64,000 bases of DNA, taken from the NCBI GenBank assembly GCA_963829845.1, contig CAWHKD010000022.1:10488-74487 (forward strand), in the 5' to 3' direction. The number at the start of each line of letters is the position of its first letter. The stretch's first letter is position 1. This DNA is from Gaiellasilicea sp963829845 (GTDB taxonomy: Bacteria; Actinomycetota; Thermoleophilia; Gaiellales; Gaiellaceae). This document shows positions 33,031 through 41,366 of this stretch, piece after piece. A program made the position numbers and the translations under genes. The notes under the pieces were generated by a model. The model had not been told where the DNA came from. It was given only the letters and a program-made list of their open reading frames with translations, and ran no database searches.

Positions 33031-34064
33031 GCCGCATCTCGGTCGCCGATGCACGGGAGCTCTGGCTGCGTGCGGACGACGAGGAGCTGAAGGCACTCGC
33101 GCAGGTGGCGCGCGGACGCTTCCACGAGCCCGATCGGGCCACCTACATGGTGATGCGGATCATCAACTACACGAACGTCTGCGTCGCCCAGTGCGACTAC
33201 TGCGCGTTCTACGTCCTCCCGAACCAGGAGGGCGGCTACGTCCTCTCGCGCGACGACGTGTTCGCGAAGATCGACGGGCTCCTCGACGTCGGCGGCGACC
33301 TCGTCGCCTTCAACGGCGGCTTCAATCCGAAGCTGCCCCTCGACTACTACTGCGACCTCTTCGCGGCGGTGCGAGAGCGCTACGGCGACCGAGTCGAGTT
33401 CTACGCGCTGACGATCGCCGAGTTCGTCTACCTCGCAGACCGAGCCGGACTCTCGCACGCGGATGCAGCGACGAGGCTCCGCGATGCCGGCGTCCACTGG
33501 GTCACGGGCGGTGGCAGCGAGATCCTGACGGAGGACTTCCGCAAGCGCCATGCGAAGTTCAAGTACACGGTGCGCGAGTACTTCGAGGCGCAGCGCGCGA
33601 TCGTCGAGGCCGGGATGCGGACGACCGCAACGATGGTGATCGGCTTCGACGAGACGCTCGAGGAGCGGCTCGAGCATCTACAGCGGACGCGCGACTTTCA
33701 GGACGAGACGGGCGGCCTCTTCTCGTTCCTCTGCTGGACGTACAAGCCGTACGGGACGGCCTTCGGCGGACGCGAGATCTCGCCGCAGGAGTACTGGCGC
33801 CACATCGCGCTCTCGCGGATCTTCCTCGACAACGTGAAGCACATCCGCACCTCGGTGCTCACCCAGAACGAGGAGGCATTCCGCGCGCTCGACTACGGTG
33901 CCGACGATTTCGACCTACCGATCGAGGACGAGGTGACGCAGAAGGCGGGCGCCACGATCGAGCTCGACCTCGATGGCCTGCTCGAGATCCCACGCCGGCT
34001 CGGCTACCGCGTCGAGTACCGGCGCGCAGAGCGGCCGGCCGCGCTCGTCCAGGCTCGGCTGTAA
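33027..34064 (+). CDS. mqnC: Cyclic dehypoxanthinyl futalosine synthase
   Basis: A 345-residue radical SAM enzyme with the canonical cluster motif C52-VAQ-C56-DY-C59 in INYTNVCVAQCDYCAFYVLP. Other family blocks are present: GGFNPKLPLDYYCDL, VTGGGSEILTEDFRKR, MRTTATMVIGFDETLEERLEHL and RDFQDETGGLFSFLCWTYKP. MqnC cyclises dehypoxanthinyl futalosine in the futalosine route to menaquinone (EC 1.21.98.1). It is coupled by GTGA to the preceding radical SAM gene. mqnA lies 7 kb away; mqnB, mqnD and mqnE are not in this window. FNGGFNP replaces the more usual QGGHNP, a mild divergence. Confidence 0.85.
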   Translation: MSRISVADARELWLRADDEELKALAQVARGRFHEPDRATYMVMRIINYTNVCVAQCDYCAFYVLPNQEGGYVLSRDDVFAKIDGLLDVGGDLVAFNGGFNPKLPLDYYCDLFAAVRERYGDRVEFYALTIAEFVYLADRAGLSHADAATRLRDAGVHWVTGGGSEILTEDFRKRHAKFKYTVREYFEAQRAIVEAGMRTTATMVIGFDETLEERLEHLQRTRDFQDETGGLFSFLCWTYKPYGTAFGGREISPQEYWRHIALSRIFLDNVKHIRTSVLTQNEEAFRALDYGADDFDLPIEDEVTQKAGATIELDLDGLLEIPRRLGYRVEYRRAERPAALVQARL

Positions 34065-34065
34065 G

Positions 34066-34701
34066 TCACCGGCAGTCCGAGCGGCTGACTTGCTCAGCTA
34101 CCGTCGCGAATAGCGCTGAGAGAGCGGGCATCGAAGTTCCGGTGCACCCGGCGCCCGTTGGGGCCTGGCAGACGAAGCCGACGCGTGGCGCCGCGCTCGC
34201 CGGTCGGAAGACCCGGACGAGCTCCAAACGCCCACCGCTGTCGGATGCGTGAAAGGCGATCGCCTCGCCGACACGCGCCAGTCGCAGCCAGGCGCTTCGC
34301 TGCGCGAGCACGGTCGAGTTGCAGTCGTCGGAGAAGGTGTCGGTGACGACCGAGACGATCGTTGGGCCGGCCGCGGTCACCTCGACAGCGAGCTTGGCCC
34401 AGTGGTCGTCGTCGTCGTAGACGAAGAGGCCGGCGGCGTCGAACATCGCGTCGCCGTCGAGGACGACCTGTGCCTGCCACGTGAAGTCGCCCGTCGGCGG
34501 CGGTCCCGCGAGCACCGGCTCCGTGCGCACGGGGCGAGCGCTGATCGGGTCGATGAACCAGTCCGTCTGCGCAGGCGCGCTGACGCGGAGCCGGGCCGGC
34601 TCGGCATCCCACTCGGCGGGCGGGCGCAGCCACTCGAGCGCGAACGGCACTGCGTCGAAGCCGACGCTGTCGGGGTCGTCGCCGGTGAAAGGGTCATTCA
34701 C
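34066..34701 (-). CDS. DUF1349 (concanavalin-like) domain protein
   Basis: A 211-residue protein with the DUF1349 pattern: QTDWFIDPISARPVRTEPVL, FTWQAQVVLDGDAMFDAAGLFVYDDDDHWAKLAVE, and WLRLARVGEAIAFHASDSG. The fold is a concanavalin-type jelly roll related to the C-terminal domain of beta-xylosidases; many members are free-standing with unknown ligands. No signal peptide. Start at GTG 34701 rather than TTG 34707 because a -10 box lies exactly 6 bases upstream. Convergent with mqnC (1 base between stops) and divergent from the aldo/keto reductase gene. Confidence 0.8.
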   Translation of the reverse strand: MNDPFTGDDPDSVGFDAVPFALEWLRPPAEWDAEPARLRVSAPAQTDWFIDPISARPVRTEPVLAGPPPTGDFTWQAQVVLDGDAMFDAAGLFVYDDDDHWAKLAVEVTAAGPTIVSVVTDTFSDDCNSTVLAQRSAWLRLARVGEAIAFHASDSGGRLELVRVFRPASAAPRVGFVCQAPTGAGCTGTSMPALSALFATVAEQVSRSDCR

Positions 34702-34707
34702 GAGCAA

Positions 34708-34713
34708 ATCCTA
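34708..34713 (-). promoter_or_regulatory. -10 box of a leaderless promoter
   Basis: TAGGAT on the minus strand, 6 bases before the GTG at 34701. It could be misread as a Shine-Dalgarno. The divergent box starts 7 bases away. Confidence 0.5.
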
Positions 34714-34720
34714 GGCCGCA

Positions 34721-34726
34721 TAGGGT
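34721..34726 (+). promoter_or_regulatory. -10 box of a leaderless promoter
   Basis: TAGGGT, 6 bases before the GTG at 34733. Confidence 0.55.
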
Positions 34727-34732
34727 TGTGGA

Positions 34733-35755
34733 GTGGAGTACCGGACGCTCGGCGGCACTGGAGTCAAGGTGAGCCCGCTTTGCCTCGGCGCGATGATGTT
34801 CGGCACCTGGGGCAATCCCGACCACGAGGACTCGATCAGGATCATTCACCGCGCCGTCGATGCGGGGATCAACTTCGTCGACACCGCCGATGTCTACTCG
34901 CGGGGCGAGTCCGAGGAGATCGTCGGCAAGGCGCTCAAGGATCGGCGTGATCGAGTCGTGCTGGCGACGAAGGTGCACGGGTCGATGGGAGACGACGTCA
35001 ACGAGCGTGGCAACTCGCGTCGTTGGCTCGTGCGCGAGTGCGAGGCGAGCCTACGCCGGCTTGGCACGGACTGGATTGACCTGTACCAGGTCCATCGCTG
35101 GGATCCCGACACCGATCATGACGAGACGCTCGGGGCGCTCACGGATCTCGTCCGCGCTGGCAAGGTGCGCTACATCGGGTCGTCGACGTATCCGCCGAGC
35201 GCGATCGTCGCTGCGCAGTGGACCGCCGAGCGGCGCGGCCGCCAGCGGTTCGTCTGTGAGCAACCGCCCTACTCGATGCTCGTGCGCGGCGTCGAGGCCG
35301 AAGTGCTCCCCGTCTGCCAGGAGTACGGGATGGGTGTGATCCCGTGGAGCCCGCTTGCGGGTGGCTGGCTCACCGGCAAGTGGCGCAAGGGCCAGGAGGC
35401 GCCGCAAAGCACGCGCGCGGAACGGCTGCCAGGCAGGTATGACCTCTCGCTACCCGCGAACCAACGGAAACTGGAAGCCGCAGACGCGCTCGCGCAGCTC
35501 GCCGACGAGTCTGGTCTGACGCTGATAGAGATGGCGCTCGCCTTCGTGATCGGCCATCCCGCCGTGACCGCCGCGATCATCGGACCGCGCACGATGGAAC
35601 AGCTCGAGAGTCAGCTCGGTGCGGCCGACGTCCAGCTCGATCCGGCGGTGTTCGACCGGATCGACGAGATCGTCCCGCCGGGCACGAATTTCAGCTACGC
35701 CGACAGCGGCTGGGTGCCGCCGGCAATCGCGGAGTCCGCGCTGCGCAGACGGTGA
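34733..35755 (+). CDS. Aldo/keto reductase
   Basis: A 340-residue AKR-fold oxidoreductase: MEYRTLGGTGVKVSPLCLG, catalytic Asp and Tyr in INFVDTADVYSRGESEE, Lys in VVLATKVHG and His in IDLYQVHRWDPDTD complete the D-Y-K-H tetrad. The C-terminal AVTAAIIGPRTMEQLESQLG is the usual NADPH-binding end. It reduces aldehydes or ketones; the substrate is unknown. Leaderless GTG. No operon partner; a 391-base stretch without a gene follows. Confidence 0.9.
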   Translation: MEYRTLGGTGVKVSPLCLGAMMFGTWGNPDHEDSIRIIHRAVDAGINFVDTADVYSRGESEEIVGKALKDRRDRVVLATKVHGSMGDDVNERGNSRRWLVRECEASLRRLGTDWIDLYQVHRWDPDTDHDETLGALTDLVRAGKVRYIGSSTYPPSAIVAAQWTAERRGRQRFVCEQPPYSMLVRGVEAEVLPVCQEYGMGVIPWSPLAGGWLTGKWRKGQEAPQSTRAERLPGRYDLSLPANQRKLEAADALAQLADESGLTLIEMALAFVIGHPAVTAAIIGPRTMEQLESQLGAADVQLDPAVFDRIDEIVPPGTNFSYADSGWVPPAIAESALRRR

Positions 35756-36146
35756 CGGCCGATCACGGCGCTCCAGGCGTTTTTGCGGCGGCGCACGGTG
35801 TCGCCGACCCGCGGGCGTCCAGGGGCGGCGACGGCGCCGTAGACACCGAAGTCATCGGAGCGCTCGACACCGGCTTCCTCGCTCGGGCTTGGAGCGCATT
35901 AATGACTTCGATCCCGACGAGGCGGCCCTCTTAGTCCAAGTCGAGGGCAATCGTCCCTTGCACATATGGCTCGTCGACGACGTGCTGGTGAGCCGCCCCG
36001 CCTCGCTCCACATCTCGCAGGTGGACGACGCCAGGCGCCTGCGCTCGTCCGGCGTTTGCCGTTCTCCCAGGGGGCACGCTCGTGCGCCACTAGCGAGCCG
36101 ATCGTCTGCTTGTAGCGGCCGGCACGTGCCGCGTAGTCTTGGCGGC
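35756..36146 (+). other. 391-base stretch without a convincing gene
   Basis: Short open frames exist on both strands, but none has a start with a promoter or Shine-Dalgarno, and none resembles a known protein. One plus-strand frame reads DEAALLVQVEGNRPLHIWLV and continues into the cyclase gene; this could be the trace of a lost gene, but it may be chance. The last bases carry the cyclase promoter. Confidence 0.5.
36134..36139 (+). promoter_or_regulatory. -10 box of a leaderless promoter
   Basis: TAGTCT, 7 bases before ATG 36147; it decides this start over the longer open frame. Confidence 0.55.
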
Positions 36147-37382
36147 ATGGCGACGCTGCCGGAAGGCACGGTCACGTTGCTCTTCACCGACATCGAAGGC
36201 TCCACGCGTTTGCTCCAAGAGCTCGGGGAGGGCTACGAGCAGGTCCTTGCCGACCACGGCCGGCTGATGCGTAGATCCGTCGAGGAGAGCGGCGGCGTTG
36301 TGGTGGACACGCAGGGAGATGCCTTCTTCGTTGCGTTCGCCCGTGCACGCGATGCGGTCGTCGCCGCCGTGGAGGCGCAGCGTGCGCTCCACGCGCACGA
36401 CTGGCCGGCGCCGAGCAAGCTGCTAGTGCGGATGGGAGTACACACGGGAGAGCCGACTCGTGTCGACGAGGGTCTCGTCGGATTGGATGTTCACCGCGGG
36501 GCGCGTATCTGCGCTGCAGCCCACGGAGGGCAGATACTTCTCTCGTCGACGACGCGCGAGATCGTACAAGGCCACCTGCCACCTGGGGTAGCTCTGGTCG
36601 ATCTCGGGCGGCATCGCCTCAAGGACCTCGATCGTTTCGAAAGCATCGTCCAGGTCGTCGTCGAGGGCGTACCGCCGGTGCTGACGCCCTTGAAGCGGAT
36701 CGACGTTCAACCTGCGGAAGCGACGCCGTTCGCAGGTCAGGAGGAACGGCTGGCCGAGGCTGCCCCGTCAGCTGTCGCAGACGTGCGACGGGAGCGAGTT
36801 GCGTCACGTACTCGATTCGGTGCCGTCGCTAGGGCAACGGCATTGGACTGGAGGCGTTTTGTACCGGTAGGACACGGCCGCCTCGCCAACCGCCTCGCAG
36901 GACTCGGCATGAGCATCCACAGCACCGCCCGTATCGCGCCAGGGGAGGATCTCCAAGCAGAGCTCCGCGGTCTGGGGCGCGCGTTGGTACTCTCGGCGCG
37001 AGACGCAAGGCATGCCGACGGCTTGCTCCGCCGGGAGAACAGAAGCAGTCTGCAACGGCGGCTGAAGGAGTATCGCGAGCATGGGCAGCACCTACAGGCA
37101 GCGGACTCGGTTGCGTTGGAGATCACCGCGCTCGGCGCGTTGGCTGAGACGCGCGAAGAGTTCGAACTGCAGGCCCTGAAGGTCGAAGCCGCAGTGCGCT
37201 CGGTGCGGGCACAGGTGTTCGAGGCTCGGCTCGACGCCGCGAAGATCGACGAGCTCGTCCAGGAGCTACGGCCTCTGCGAGAGGCGTTGGAGTTTCTCGG
37301 AGCGAGACTTCGCGACGCGTATCAATGCGGCGTGCGAGCCGTGAAAGCGGCGCCGTCGCCAGTGGGTCACCGGCGCCGGTAG
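36147..37382 (+). CDS. Class III adenylate/guanylate cyclase domain protein
   Basis: A 411-residue protein with an N-terminal class III cyclase domain (about 5-175): metal Asp15 in TLLFTDIEGSTRLLQELG, second metal Asp58 in VVDTQGDAFFVAF, and the transition-state segment GLDVHRGARICAAAHGGQI. It should form a dimer and make cAMP or cGMP in the cytoplasm. The C-terminal 230 residues are unlike the usual ATPase/TPR or membrane parts: after LTPLKRIDVQPAEATPFAGQ comes a hydrophilic, mostly helical region with possible coiled coil (LLRRENRSSLQRRLKEYREH) and no recognised domain. Effector unknown. Confidence 0.85.
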   Translation: MATLPEGTVTLLFTDIEGSTRLLQELGEGYEQVLADHGRLMRRSVEESGGVVVDTQGDAFFVAFARARDAVVAAVEAQRALHAHDWPAPSKLLVRMGVHTGEPTRVDEGLVGLDVHRGARICAAAHGGQILLSSTTREIVQGHLPPGVALVDLGRHRLKDLDRFESIVQVVVEGVPPVLTPLKRIDVQPAEATPFAGQEERLAEAAPSAVADVRRERVASRTRFGAVARATALDWRRFVPVGHGRLANRLAGLGMSIHSTARIAPGEDLQAELRGLGRALVLSARDARHADGLLRRENRSSLQRRLKEYREHGQHLQAADSVALEITALGALAETREEFELQALKVEAAVRSVRAQVFEARLDAAKIDELVQELRPLREALEFLGARLRDAYQCGVRAVKAAPSPVGHRRR

Positions 37383-37400
37383 TCCGCAGCAGTCAGGCTG

Positions 37401-37872
37401 TCACGCCGGCTCGATCGGGATCTCGAAGCGAGCGATGATGCCGGGGTCACCGCCTCTCGCGAGTAGCTCGGGATCGGGATCGCGAGTCGCCACCCATGCA
37501 TATCCGTCTTCTGGGTAGGCGACGACGTCCGGGAAGCTCCCGGCGCTGATCGCGAGGATCTGAGCTGGTTCTTCGGTCGGATTGCTGAACGCGTGGAGTC
37601 CGGCACGGCCCTCGGGGCAGAAGACGAAGTCGCCCGGAGCCATCTCCTCTTTGCCGTGTTGGTTCCGGAAGACGGGACGACCGCTCAGGACGAAGAACAT
37701 CTCTTCGGCTCCGAAGTGCATATGCATCCGCAGCGTCAGGCGCGTTGGGGGCCAGTTGGTACAGCGTTGCTCCCATCCTGGCGTCGTCCGGCCGCCAGAA
37801 GATTCGATGCCGAGTCCCGGCTTCTTCGTCGCCTCCGTCCCATGCGTCGGAGAACAGGTTCTGGCGAATCAT
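37401..37872 (-). pseudogene. Cupin gene split by a one-base shift in a C-run
   Basis: The first part reads MIRQNLFSDAWDGGDEEAG through RIFWRPDDARMGATLYQLAP from ATG 37872 (GGAGG 10 bases upstream). The second reads RLTLRMHMHFGAEEMFFVLS, then GDFVFCPEGRAGLHAFSNP in another frame. Removing one base from the C5 run (G5 on the plus strand, about 37746-37751) fuses them into a normal cupin close in pattern to the intact protein encoded at 38113-38595. Either a homopolymer sequencing error or a recent inactivation; the former is more likely. The 108-residue frame 37401-37727 is the intact part. Confidence 0.65.
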
Positions 37873-38112
37873 TCCGTGTACCTCCAAGTCGTAGCGGTGG
37901 CACGCAGCGTCCGAGGCCGCCTCGAAAGCAGCCTCGGCGCCTGCGCCAATCACGCGCGGCGGTCGCCGCGTCGGACCGCTATCTCGTCGCCGGATCCACG
38001 GCGGGATCGTACCGTTCGCCGACGCAGATGCGAGCGATCGGGTCGAGCCCATTTCGCTCGGTTGCGTCGTGCCACGAGCGAGCCGACATGTCCTAGACTT
38101 CGCGGACGCAGA

Positions 38113-38595
38113 ATGGACGGGTTTACCGAAATGAAGATTTTCAACCTCAACAGCGACGAGTGGGACGGGACGAGGGATCGCGAGGGCTGGCGCGTCAGGG
38201 GCGCGCTTGTCGGCCAACGCATCGGCGGTGAGCTAATAGGCGCGACCATGTCCGAGGTCGAGCCCGGCGACAGGCTCTGGCCCTACCACACGCACTACCT
38301 GAACGAGGAATGGGTGATCGTGCTCCGCGGCGAGCCGACGCTGCGCACGCCCGAAGGTGAGCAGGTGTTGAAGGAGGGCGACGTCGCCTGCTTTCCGCGA
38401 GGCAAGGACGGTGCGCATCAGATCATCAACCGAACAGACTCGCCTATTCGCGTACTCATGCTCTCCTCGATGATCCGCGGCGAGATCATCGAGTACCTCG
38501 ACACAGGCAAGGTTCTCGCCAAGGGCGTCGAGGACGAAGACATCATGTTCGCGAGGCCCGGACCCGACGTCGAGTATTGGGAAGGCGAGGAATAG
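38113..38595 (+). CDS. Cupin domain protein
   Basis: A 160-residue cupin: LIGATMSEVEPGDRLWPYHT and HYLNEEWVIVLRGEPTLRTP (motif 1, with His-x-His and Glu) and GDVACFPRGKDGAHQIINR (motif 2). The C-terminal MIRGEIIEYLDTGKVLAKGV and the closing YWEGEE are typical of a common group of small cupins in soil bacteria whose substrates are unknown. A TAGACT box lies 14 bases upstream, giving a leader of about 7 bases; ATG 38131 is an alternative. It is a paralogue of the damaged cupin gene on the opposite strand at 37401. Confidence 0.8.
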   Translation: MDGFTEMKIFNLNSDEWDGTRDREGWRVRGALVGQRIGGELIGATMSEVEPGDRLWPYHTHYLNEEWVIVLRGEPTLRTPEGEQVLKEGDVACFPRGKDGAHQIINRTDSPIRVLMLSSMIRGEIIEYLDTGKVLAKGVEDEDIMFARPGPDVEYWEGEE

Positions 38596-38721
38596 CTCCG
38601 CGCGACCGGAACCGGTGACGGAGCTTCGCAAGGCCATCAGCGCAGGGCGGGCACACCTCGAAATACAACAACCGGACGCAACCCCGTAGCACAGCCGCGA
38701 GGGCTTTACCCGACCGTCCCT

Positions 38722-38738
38722 CGCCTGCGCCAGCGTTC
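38722..38738 (+). repeat. Dispersed short repeat, copy 1
   Basis: CGCCTGCGCCAGCGTTC. Similarity to copy 2 (40583) continues for about 39 bases with roughly 30 matches. It lies in the 192-base intergenic region after the cupin gene. Confidence 0.5.
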
Positions 38739-38787
38739 ACGAATGACGCCTGAGTCCCGTCGAGACACTGATGGCTCGGACGGCGTC

Positions 38788-39303
38788 TCAGTCCGGCTCG
38801 TCGCGGGTCTGCCTGTAGCGCTCGAAGATCACGCGCGAGCCGAACGTTCTGGTTTCGACCAGGTCGAGCGGGACCACCTCGGTAACCGGCGGTAGGAACG
38901 GCGTGCCTCCACCGACGACGATCGGAACGCGGAACATGCGCAGCTCGCCGATGAGGCCGAGCTCGATCGCTGCCGCAGCCAGGCCGGCTCCGCCGATCGA
39001 GACGTCCTTGTCCGTCGCGGCAAGCGCCTCAGCGACCTCCTCGGCCACCGACCCTTCGGCAAGCCGGGCATTACCTTGGACGCTGTCAAGCGTGCGGCTG
39101 AAGACGACCTTCGGGATAGCGCACCAGACGTCGGCGAACACGTCCCAGAGCTCGTTGTCGCGCATCGAAGGATCCGTCTCCCACGGAAGCATGGTCTCGT
39201 ACAGCCTGCGGCCCAACAGATAGCCGCCGAGCTCGCGTACCTGCGAGATGTGGAACCGGAACAACTCCTCGCTGGGGGACCGTCCACCCAAACGCGCCCT
39301 CAA
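38788..39303 (-). CDS. Dihydrofolate-reductase-like protein (RibD C-terminal family), N-terminally truncated
   Basis: The 171 residues match the RibD C-terminal/DHFR-like family from FHISQVRELGGYLLGRRLYETM onward, with DVSIGGAGLAAAAIELGLIGEL and PIVVGGGTPFLPP. The usual first 35 or so residues (MxKLxxYVAxSLDG-type) are absent; instead the frame begins at a weak TTG without promoter or Shine-Dalgarno, and the sequence upstream is not family-like. The 5' end was probably lost by a rearrangement, so the gene may be inactive. A complete relative lies at 5585-6178. Confidence 0.6.
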   Translation of the reverse strand: MRARLGGRSPSEELFRFHISQVRELGGYLLGRRLYETMLPWETDPSMRDNELWDVFADVWCAIPKVVFSRTLDSVQGNARLAEGSVAEEVAEALAATDKDVSIGGAGLAAAAIELGLIGELRMFRVPIVVGGGTPFLPPVTEVVPLDLVETRTFGSRVIFERYRQTRDEPD

Positions 39304-39474
39304 AAATGTCCCCTGAAGAAGTGAGGCTGGATCTTGCCGTGGCGATGAGTTCTCGGTGGTTTGTCAGTCTCTACGGCGATAAGGCCGGAGCGGCAGTCGG
39401 ACAAGGAGTCATGAGATGACCGGAATGGATGCTGTGGAGAAGCAAGTAAAGGCGTTCGTGTCGGTCGGTACACA

Positions 39475-40098
39475 ATGAACGTCCCCGCCTCGATCACCAT
39501 CACGCCGGTCTTCGTTGCCGACCTCTCCGTCGAGGGCGAGCGGATGCCGGTCTACGTGCACGTCATCGACCATCCCGATGCGCGCGTGCTGGTCGACACC
39601 GGCATGACGGAGCTGCACCCGGCGATGGCCGACATGGATCCCCGCCTCCAGCCGCTGAGCGAGCAGGACTTCGATCTCGCCGGCATTGACATCGTCGTCA
39701 ACACACACCTGCACGCCGACCACTGCGGCGGCAACCACCTCTTCGCCGGCAAGCCGATCTATGTCCAGCGTCGGGAGCTCGACGACGCGCGCAGCGAGGA
39801 CGACTACACCATTCGCGAGTGGGTCGAGGCGCCCGGCGTACAGTACGTGCCGGTCGACGGCGAGCACGAGCTGCTGCCCGGGCTCCGACTCGTCCCGGCG
39901 CCGGGCCACACACCCGGCATGCAGATGGTCGTCGTCGAGACCGGCGGGCGCCCGGTCATCGTCGGCGGCGACGTGGCGGTGTGGTTCGGCGAGTTCGACG
40001 AGCCGCCCACCGAAGGCCGGCAGCGTGTCCTTGCCCTCGACCCCGAGCTGGTCTGGCTCGCGCACGAGCGCGAGCCGTGGCGACCCCGCAGCGTCTAA
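39475..40098 (+). CDS. MBL-fold hydrolase of the N-acyl homoserine lactonase type
   Basis: A 207-residue metallo-beta-lactamase-fold protein with an intact dinuclear metal site: HLHADHCGG (residues about 78-86, HxHxDH), the later His in PAPGHTPGMQMV, the bridging Asp in IVGGDVAVWFGEF and a last His in LAHERE. The spacing and the N-terminal VYVHVIDHPDARVLVDTGM match the AttM/AhlD lactonase group, which opens acyl-homoserine lactone rings; other lactones are equally possible. Start by position; no clear Shine-Dalgarno. Stands alone on this strand. Confidence 0.82.
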   Translation: MNVPASITITPVFVADLSVEGERMPVYVHVIDHPDARVLVDTGMTELHPAMADMDPRLQPLSEQDFDLAGIDIVVNTHLHADHCGGNHLFAGKPIYVQRRELDDARSEDDYTIREWVEAPGVQYVPVDGEHELLPGLRLVPAPGHTPGMQMVVVETGGRPVIVGGDVAVWFGEFDEPPTEGRQRVLALDPELVWLAHEREPWRPRSV

Positions 40099-40164
40099 GG
40101 CATCACGCCGGCCCCCGGGCCACGAGTCGATCGTCACGTTGACCATTCCCCGAAGATCGCGCTC

Positions 40165-40170
40165 TAAGAT
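40165..40170 (+). promoter_or_regulatory. -10 box of a leaderless promoter
   Basis: TAAGAT, 6 bases before the GTG at 40177. Confidence 0.55.
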
Positions 40171-40176
40171 GAAGGC

Positions 40177-40578
40177 GTGTCGCTGCCCGTGACGCTTCCC
40201 CTCATCGACCACTTGGCCCTGCGAGTACGTGACGTGAGGCGCAGCCGCACCTTCTACGAGCGTGCCCTCGAGCCGTTCGGAGTGAAGGTAGTGGAGAGCT
40301 CGCAGGGGCCTGGGTTCGCCATCGAGGGCGGTGGAGATTTCTGGATCGGGGAAGGGGAGCCCCCGGCCGCTCCCGTTCATCTGGCCTTCGCCGCAGCCGA
40401 CCGAGCTACCGTTGACAGGTTCCACCGCGCCGCTGTCGAAGCCGGCGGCCGCGACAACGGCGCGCCGGGTCTTCGCCCGCATTACCACGCCGCGTATTAC
40501 GCAGCGTTCGTCATTGACCCGGACGGGAACAACGTCGAAGCAGTCTTCCACGGGGACCGCTCGCTGCCAGCCGCGTGA
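40177..40578 (+). CDS. VOC family protein
   Basis: A 133-residue VOC domain: LIDHLALRVRDVRRSRTFYE at the N-terminus (ligand-type His near residue 12), APVHLAFAAADRATVDRFHRA in the second half, HYHAAYYAAFVIDPDGNNVE at the end with the final Glu. This group of glyoxalase-like proteins is common and uncharacterised. Leaderless GTG start. The YecM-like gene follows 115 bases downstream after a dispersed repeat. Confidence 0.85.
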   Translation: MSLPVTLPLIDHLALRVRDVRRSRTFYERALEPFGVKVVESSQGPGFAIEGGGDFWIGEGEPPAAPVHLAFAAADRATVDRFHRAAVEAGGRDNGAPGLRPHYHAAYYAAFVIDPDGNNVEAVFHGDRSLPAA

Positions 40579-40582
40579 CGCG

Positions 40583-40599
40583 CGCCTGGGCCAGCGTTC
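40583..40599 (+). repeat. Dispersed short repeat, copy 2
   Basis: CGCCTGGGCCAGCGTTC, four bases after the VOC stop codon. It continues into GGGAGTGTCCCCTGA, whose TGTCCCCTGA also occurs at 39307 next to the truncated reductase gene. Confidence 0.5.
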
Positions 40600-40693
40600 G
40601 GGAGTGTCCCCTGAGCGGCGTAGCCGGCCCGAGCCTCGCGCGCTGCTAGGTCAGCGGGCCGCGCTTTTCGTACGATGACGGTGGAGATGCCAC

Positions 40694-41287
40694 GTGGCGA
40701 CGTCTGATCCGATCGCCGAGATCATCGGGGACTATCGAGCCTTCGCGGCGATGCAGCGCGACCGTCTTTCTGCCCGCGGCATCGACATCGCACCTTACGC
40801 ACTCAGCCACCTCGCCGTCCGCGTCGCCGATTGGGATCTGTACGTCCACCAGCGGACGCTTCTCGAGCGCCATGCGCGGGCGAACACCGAGAATCTCTGG
40901 AACGGGCGTCCGATCTCCCTGATCGTGCTCGCCGAGCCGCTCGATGTCCTCGACGGGACTCCGGTCTCGCTCATCGAGCTCATCCCGCCCGTTCACCAGC
41001 GTGTCTACCGGATGGGCCTCGAGCACCTCGGCGTCGTCGTCGGTGAGGACATCGACGACTTCTCGCGAGTGCATCGAGCCGCGCTGACCGGCCAGCAGTT
41101 CCAGAGTGACAGCGTCGAGCCGGTCTACGTCCTCTTCGAGGACTTCACCCACGTGAAGTTCTACCGGCGCTCCTTGTACGACGGCGTCATCCTCGAGGGA
41201 GCGCGCTTCGACGGCTTCAGCCACGTCGACGACTGGGTGCCGCAGCGGCTGGTCACCGCCACGGGCCCGAACCCGCTGCCGCGGTGA
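40694..41287 (+). CDS. YecM-like VOC superfamily protein
   Basis: The 197-residue protein resembles the YecM family: SHLAVRVADWDLYVHQRTLLE, WNGRPISLIVLAEPLDVLDG, VSLIELIPPVHQRVYRMGLEHLGVVVGE and FEDFTHVKFYRRSLYDGVIL. YecM has a VOC-type fold and a putative metal site, with no known reaction. GTG start with GGTGGAG about 8 bases upstream, so it has a leadered message (TACGAT box near 40673). Convergent with mqnA after 113 bases that include a dispersed repeat. Confidence 0.75.
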   Translation: MATSDPIAEIIGDYRAFAAMQRDRLSARGIDIAPYALSHLAVRVADWDLYVHQRTLLERHARANTENLWNGRPISLIVLAEPLDVLDGTPVSLIELIPPVHQRVYRMGLEHLGVVVGEDIDDFSRVHRAALTGQQFQSDSVEPVYVLFEDFTHVKFYRRSLYDGVILEGARFDGFSHVDDWVPQRLVTATGPNPLPR

Positions 41288-41366
41288 CCGAAGCTGGCAG
41301 CCGTTGCGGGAGCTCCTCGATCGGGCAGCGCTCCTAAACGAGCCGATTGCCGGAGCTAAGCGCGCA

